Below the pieces are notes generated by a model that was not told the origin of the DNA, did not search any database, and was given only the letters and a program-made list of their open reading frames with translations. Positions 6,558 through 9,402 of a stretch of DNA of 9,402 nt are shown here, piece by piece. The stretch is from the NCBI GenBank assembly GCA_946482625.1, contig CAMLSH010000109.1:1-9402 (forward strand). Reading direction: 5' to 3'. Every line of letters starts with the position of its first letter. The stretch's first letter is position 1. The DNA is from an uncultured Opitutaceae bacterium. Lineage in GTDB: Bacteria; Verrucomicrobiota; Verrucomicrobiae; Opitutales; Opitutaceae. A program made the translations under genes and the position numbers.

Positions 6558-7031
6558 TCAGGAGGGCTCTCCGCTGCGCGGGGCGGGTGCGGCGCCGATG
6601 AGGTCGACGATGATGTCCTGCAGATCCTGCAGGCGGTAGGGTTTCATTAAATACCGCATGCGGGCGTTGCCTTCGGCCCAGAGGTCTTCCTCCAAGACAT
6701 GTCCGCTGAGCAGCAGGATGGGAAGCACCGGATCGAGTTTGTGCAGGCGCGCGGAAAGGCCGAGGCCGTCGAGGTTGGGCATGAGCACGTCGGTGACGAC
6801 CAGGCCGATCTCGGCACTGCGTTTTTCGAAAATTTCGAGAGCCTTCGCGCCGTCCTCGGCTTCGATCAGCGTGTAGCCGAGCGGTTCCAAGGCGAGACGG
6901 GCGATCGAGCGAACTTCCGGTTCGTCGTCCACGAAAAGAATGGTGCCGAGCTTGTAGCCGGGCTGACCGGGGCGCAGTCGGGTGAACGTGGACGGCTTGG
7001 CGCCAAAGAGTTTTTTCAGCTGAGCGAGCAT
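6558..7031 (-). CDS. single-domain response regulator (receiver, CheY-like)
   Basis: This is a 157-residue stand-alone receiver domain of a two-component phosphorelay. The acidic Mg-binding pair is Asp35/Asp36 in ILFVDDEPEVR (31-41). The phospho-acceptor is Asp81 in VVTDVLMPNLDG (78-89). The conserved hydroxyl residue is Ser109 in LLLSGH (106-111). The conserved lysine is Lys130 followed by Pro131 in YLMKPYRLQDL (127-137). All residues needed for phosphorylation are present. About 28 basic residues precede the domain (LKKLFGAKPSTFTRLRP), and a short Pro/Ala-rich tail ends the protein. There is no DNA-binding or enzymatic output domain, so it must act through protein contacts. The next gene downstream, 69 bases away, encodes the membrane cNMP/M50-like protein, a plausible partner by position only. 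No histidine kinase is visible in the window. The start has no good Shine-Dalgarno, but no better alternative precedes the first conserved strand. Confidence 0.93.
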   Translation of the reverse strand: MLAQLKKLFGAKPSTFTRLRPGQPGYKLGTILFVDDEPEVRSIARLALEPLGYTLIEAEDGAKALEIFEKRSAEIGLVVTDVLMPNLDGLGLSARLHKLDPVLPILLLSGHVLEEDLWAEGNARMRYLMKPYRLQDLQDIIVDLIGAAPAPRSGEPS

Positions 7032-7123
7032 CGGAATGGGCAGGGGAGTGGAGAGGTGGGCGGCGTTCTAAAAAACTACGGCACGGTCAACGGTCGGGAA
7101 GGAGAAATCGGGCAGGCAGCCTC

Positions 7124-7153
7124 ATAATTGCCTCATTAAGGCCATTTTGCCAA
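7124..7153 (-). promoter_or_regulatory. candidate sigma-70-type promoter for the receiver gene
   Basis: On the minus strand, TTGGCA (7153-7148, five of six matches to TTGACA) is followed after 18 bases by AATTAT (7129-7124, four of six matches to TATAAT). Transcription would start roughly 85-90 bases before ATG 7031 and could read through the receiver and membrane-protein genes. The -10 match is weak, and this is the only AT-rich patch here, so chance is a real alternative. Confidence 0.25.
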
Positions 7154-7285
7154 AAGTTTTACGCCGAATATGTGCAGGAGGGAAGCCCGTCCGTCTCATC
7201 GGGGAATCTCCTCACTTTACCACACGCGTACTTTCCGGAGTCGAAACGAAGCAAGAGCGTCGATACGGCGGGCGCGAAGTTGCGT

Positions 7286-7311
7286 CGATCTCGGGCGCGG
7301 CGCCCGGATCG
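7286..7311. repeat. strong hairpin / inverted repeat in the divergent region
   Basis: CGATC-T-CGGGCGC (7286-7298) pairs with GCGCCCG-GATCG (7300-7311): 12 complementary positions with one bulged T, centred on a single G. In practice it would fold with a loop of three to five bases. It is followed by TTTAGT on the plus strand, a poor T-run. It could be a terminator for an undetected transcript, a structured leader of the phosphoesterase mRNA, or a protein-binding palindrome. Confidence 0.5.
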
Positions 7312-7453
7312 TTTAGTCGGTCCGCGTTAATCCGCATGCGTTTCGCGTCCGTGCGGAAATTGCGATGCCGAAACCCGGTTCCGCAAAGGCGGATGTGTGG
7401 ACCGCACCCATTGTCAGCCGGCCCGAAATATGCGTGCGTCCGTGTATTCCGCC

Positions 7454-7891
7454 ATGCGCATCGCAGTCATTGCCGACACGCACAACCGCCATCCGGCGAA
7501 ACTTCCGCGACTCCTGAAAGGTGCCGACGAAATCTGGCATTTGGGCGATGTGTGCGTGCCCGAAGCCTTGGCAGAGATCGAGCACCTGGGTCCGCCGCTG
7601 CGCGTTGTGTTGGGTAATAACGACTATCATCCCGGCTGGCCACTGGTGTTACGGCTTGAGCGCGAAGGCGTGCGGTTTCACCTAGAGCATATTCCCCCGC
7701 GTCGGGCTCCCGCCGATTGCGAGGTGGTCTTACACGGACACACGCATGTGCCGCGTGATGAAACTGTGCACGGCCTTCGTTGGCTCAATCCCGGTTGCGT
7801 GTCGTACGCCAATCGCGGCGCACCGCCGAGCTTCGCCTGGCTGACGCTGGAGCGCGGCCGGCCACTCCACTGGGAACTCGTGCTGCTGTGA
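7454..7891 (+). CDS. YfcE/MJ0936-type metallophosphoesterase (compact)
   Basis: This is a 145-residue calcineurin-like phosphoesterase that hydrolyses phosphate mono- or diesters with two metal ions. Motifs in order are IADTHNR (6-12; Asp8, His10), HLGDV (29-33; Asp32), LGNNDYHP (53-60; Asn55), a candidate ligand His79 in HLEHIPP, LHGHTHVPR (93-101; His96, His98), and NPGC (112-115) for the usual NPGS. All metal-ligand positions can be filled. The protein is shorter than YfcE (about 184) or MJ0936 (about 166); the piece between His79 and the GHTH motif is only about 15 residues, suggesting a lost helix rather than a broken gene. ATG 7454 is chosen because MRIAVIADTH is the family's usual first strand; an in-frame ATG at 7397 would add 19 unrelated residues. 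It has no clear ribosome binding site. The metallopeptidase gene follows after 61 bases and may be co-transcribed. The substrate is unknown. Confidence 0.88.
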   Translation: MRIAVIADTHNRHPAKLPRLLKGADEIWHLGDVCVPEALAEIEHLGPPLRVVLGNNDYHPGWPLVLRLEREGVRFHLEHIPPRRAPADCEVVLHGHTHVPRDETVHGLRWLNPGCVSYANRGAPPSFAWLTLERGRPLHWELVLL

Positions 7892-7952
7892 AACGCGCAT
7901 ATCGCGCTGGCCTCACGCCGCGTCGTTCGTTTACTCGCGGCCATCTCTTCAC

Positions 7953-8738
7953 GTGAGCGACGACGCGACCCAGCAAAGTTTATTCGATACCTTTACGCCT
8001 GAACCCGGCGTTCATAAAGGTCCGCCCGCCTCTGGGGCGTCCGCTCACGAAGGCGTCGTGTTCGAGCGCAGTCACCGCGCCACCAATTACCGGCTGACGT
8101 TGCGTCGCGACGGTGTAGCCGTGGCAACGATACCGGCGCTCGGCACCGAGCGCGATGCGCGGCGTTTCGTCGAACAACATCAAGACTGGCTGGAGCGCGC
8201 CCGCGCCCGCCAGCGGCAGAAACCACGTGGCGCCACCATATGGACACTCGGTTCGCATGTGCTGTGGCGCGGCGAGATGACGGAGATTCGCAAGGCAGCG
8301 GAGAGCCAGGTGACGCGCGATGGACTCGTCGAAGAGCGGCCGACGATTTCGCTCGGGGCGGATGTTTTTCGCGTAAGCGGTTTCACGGGCGATCTACGGC
8401 CGACGCTGGAGTCGCACTTCCTGCGCAAGGCGAAGGTTGAGCTCCCGGGCCGTACGTGGGAACTCGCCGCTGAGACCGGCGTGGAGGTGAAAGAAGTCGC
8501 CGTCCGCAATCAGCGCACGCGCTGGGGTTCGTGTACGTCAGGCGGCGTCATTTCGCTCAATTGGCGGTTGATTCAGACGCCTTCCGCGGTGCGCGATTAC
8601 ATCATTTACCACGAGCTGATGCACCTGCGGGAGATGAACCATTCCGCGCGTTTCTGGGCGCGTGTGGAGGAAGTCTGCCCCGGCTGGCGCGAGGCGGAGC
8701 GCTGGATCAAACAAAACGGCTCGCTGCTTGGACTGTGA
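7953..8738 (+). CDS. YgjP-type (DUF45 / M48-like) zinc metallopeptidase
   Basis: This 261-residue protein has the YgjP-like metallopeptidase domain (PF01863, formerly DUF45). The core starts near residue 35 (VVFERSHRATNYRLTLRRDG). It continues through a helix with FVEQHQDWLERAR (72-84) and reaches the diagnostic VRNQRTRWGSCTSGGVISLNWRL block (184-206). The zinc site is YHELMHLREMNHSARFW (219-235): His220, His224 and third ligand His230, with Glu221 as catalytic base. Every key residue is present, so an active zinc protease is expected; physiological substrates of this family are poorly known. Relatives often neighbour type I restriction genes, but none is seen here. There is no signal peptide, so it is cytosolic. 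The start is a GTG without a clear Shine-Dalgarno; about 34 weakly conserved residues precede the core, so a later start is possible. It follows the phosphoesterase gene by 61 bases and is convergent with the FKBP gene. Confidence 0.92.
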   Translation: MSDDATQQSLFDTFTPEPGVHKGPPASGASAHEGVVFERSHRATNYRLTLRRDGVAVATIPALGTERDARRFVEQHQDWLERARARQRQKPRGATIWTLGSHVLWRGEMTEIRKAAESQVTRDGLVEERPTISLGADVFRVSGFTGDLRPTLESHFLRKAKVELPGRTWELAAETGVEVKEVAVRNQRTRWGSCTSGGVISLNWRLIQTPSAVRDYIIYHELMHLREMNHSARFWARVEEVCPGWREAERWIKQNGSLLGL

Positions 8739-8760
8739 TTCAGATCTGAAACGACCGTCC
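8730..8760. terminator. nested inverted repeat between convergent genes (possible bidirectional terminator)
   Basis: A perfect 12-bp palindrome, TTCAGATCTGAA (8739-8750), starts right after the TGA stop of the metallopeptidase gene. It is flanked by GGACTGT (8730-8736) and ACCGTCC (8754-8760), complementary at six of seven positions. The whole folds into a long stem with a small internal loop. It lies between two genes that end towards each other, where a bidirectional terminator is expected. However, no T-run follows directly; T-rich sequence appears about 33 bases on, inside the FKBP 3' end. Confidence 0.4.
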
Positions 8761-8794
8761 AGCGGTCCGCATTCCGAAGCGTGACGCGACAGGT

Positions 8795-9352
8795 TTATTT
8801 CTTTTCGGGCTCAGCGGCCTTGTTTGAAGAGCCGTCGATTCCGAGGAGCTCGACTTCGTAGACCAGCGTGGTGCGCGGGGGAATATTATTGCGGCCCTTT
8901 TCTCCGAAGCCGAGCCAGTGGGGGACGATGAGGGTGCGTTTCTCGCCAGTGCGCATGCTGCCGAGGGCTTCGTCCCAGCCGACGATCACGCGGCCGAAGC
9001 CGACTTGGAAATTAAATGGGGCGCCGCGGTCGTGGGAGGAGTCGAATTTCTGGCCGTTCAAAAATGTGCCGGTGTAGTGAAACGAAACGATCTGGCCTTT
9101 GAACGGCGTCGGCCCCTCGCCGGGCGCGTGGACGACGTAGAGCAGGCCGCTCTCGGTCTTGCGGGCGTTGGGGTATCTTTTCGCGATGATCATCGCGTCC
9201 TCCGTGCTGAATTGCGGCGTGTCGAGCGCGGCGCGCATGGCGCTGTTGATTGGCTTGCCCGGATCTTTGCGGGCGAACATTCCGGAGCGGACGCCGATCG
9301 CGATCGTCACGAGCACGGCGGCTAGCAGGGCGAGGATAAAGAAACTGCGCAT
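8795..9352 (-). CDS. membrane-anchored FKBP-type peptidyl-prolyl cis-trans isomerase
   Basis: This is a 185-residue prolyl isomerase that speeds folding of proteins outside the cytoplasm. Residues 1-26 (MRSFFILALLAAVLVTIAIG and onward) form an uncleaved-looking signal anchor: no lipobox cysteine and no clear cleavage site. A linker with a helix (~48-66) leads to the FKBP domain (~68-172). The domain shows SFHYTGTFLNGQKFDSS (90-106; Tyr93, Phe103, Asp104), GRVIVGWDEALGSMRTGEKR (120-139; Val122, Ile123, Trp126), LGFGEKG (147-153) and IPPRTTLVYEVELLGI (157-172). The active-site residues match FKBP12-type enzymes, except that the usual Tyr of the 'YAYG' loop appears as Phe149. A Lys-rich tail follows. 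ATG 9352 is preferred over an in-frame TTG at 9391 because the hydrophobic signal begins directly after it. Its 3' end faces the metallopeptidase gene. Confidence 0.93.
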   Translation of the reverse strand: MRSFFILALLAAVLVTIAIGVRSGMFARKDPGKPINSAMRAALDTPQFSTEDAMIIAKRYPNARKTESGLLYVVHAPGEGPTPFKGQIVSFHYTGTFLNGQKFDSSHDRGAPFNFQVGFGRVIVGWDEALGSMRTGEKRTLIVPHWLGFGEKGRNNIPPRTTLVYEVELLGIDGSSNKAAEPEKK

Positions 9353-9402
9353 AGACGACGTGAACAAGAGCCGCACCGGCGCGCGAGGCAAGCGGCGGGA
9401 TG

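Larger units (their letters stand above)
7032..7453. other. 422-base non-coding divergent region
   Basis: This gap separates the leftward receiver gene from the rightward phosphoesterase gene. Open frames run through it, but none shows a recognisable protein. It holds an AT-richer patch (about 7121-7160) that includes a weak leftward promoter candidate and the partial repeat GCCTCATAATT/GCCTCATTAA (7120-7139). It also holds a strong hairpin (7286-7311). An AGGAGG at 7176-7181 is not followed by any start codon at useful spacing. I see no tRNA cloverleaf or known riboswitch. Confidence 0.55.

Noticed and set aside
7147..7617. Plus-strand open frame through the divergent gap into the phosphoesterase gene
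   Set aside because: It is in a different frame from the phosphoesterase, has no motif, and its composition resembles random GC-rich sequence.

Overview
The window is a stretch of high-GC bacterial chromosome that is densely coding on both strands. It contains nine genes; the first is cut by the left edge. I see no rRNA, tRNA, CRISPR array, transposase, integrase or phage gene. Several features fit an Opitutaceae-like member of the Verrucomicrobiota: high GC, mostly weak or absent Shine-Dalgarno sequences, an AroE with an N-terminal extension, and a membrane protein joining a PqqD-like segment, an M50-like core and two cyclic-nucleotide-binding-like domains. This assignment is inference from style and gene content and is not proven by any marker gene.

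Layout, left to right. (1) 1-554, + strand: the C-terminal part of a CorC/HlyC-type CBS-domain protein. (2) 690-1619, +: an orphan protein with a protein-kinase-like fold signature. (3) 1710-2351, +: a HAD phosphatase with a clear ribosome binding site. (4) 2424-3341, -: shikimate dehydrogenase (aroE), convergent with the HAD gene. (5) 3342-3632: a divergent intergenic region with two inverted repeats. (6) 3633-4514, +: a member of the family usually labelled '3-methyladenine DNA glycosylase'. (7) 4524-6488, -: a 654-residue membrane protein with an M50-like core that lacks HExxH and two degenerate cNMP-type domains. (8) 6558-7031, -: a stand-alone response-regulator receiver domain, upstream of (7) on the same strand. 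(9) 7032-7453: a 422-base non-coding divergent region with a strong hairpin. (10) 7454-7891, +: a compact YfcE/MJ0936-type metallophosphoesterase. (11) 7953-8738, +: a YgjP-type (DUF45) zinc metallopeptidase. (12) 8795-9352, -: a membrane-anchored FKBP-type prolyl isomerase, convergent with (11) across a nested inverted repeat.

Most genes look like unrelated housekeeping functions: aromatic amino-acid biosynthesis, phosphate-ester hydrolysis, envelope protein folding and possibly DNA repair. The one pair that looks like a functional module is the receiver protein followed, 69 bases downstream, by the pseudo-protease/cNMP membrane protein. Such a pair could link a phosphorelay to a membrane-embedded regulator, and it is the best candidate here for something not well described. 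The kinase-like orphan and the '3-methyladenine glycosylase' family protein are the other two genes whose biochemical role cannot be read from the sequence.
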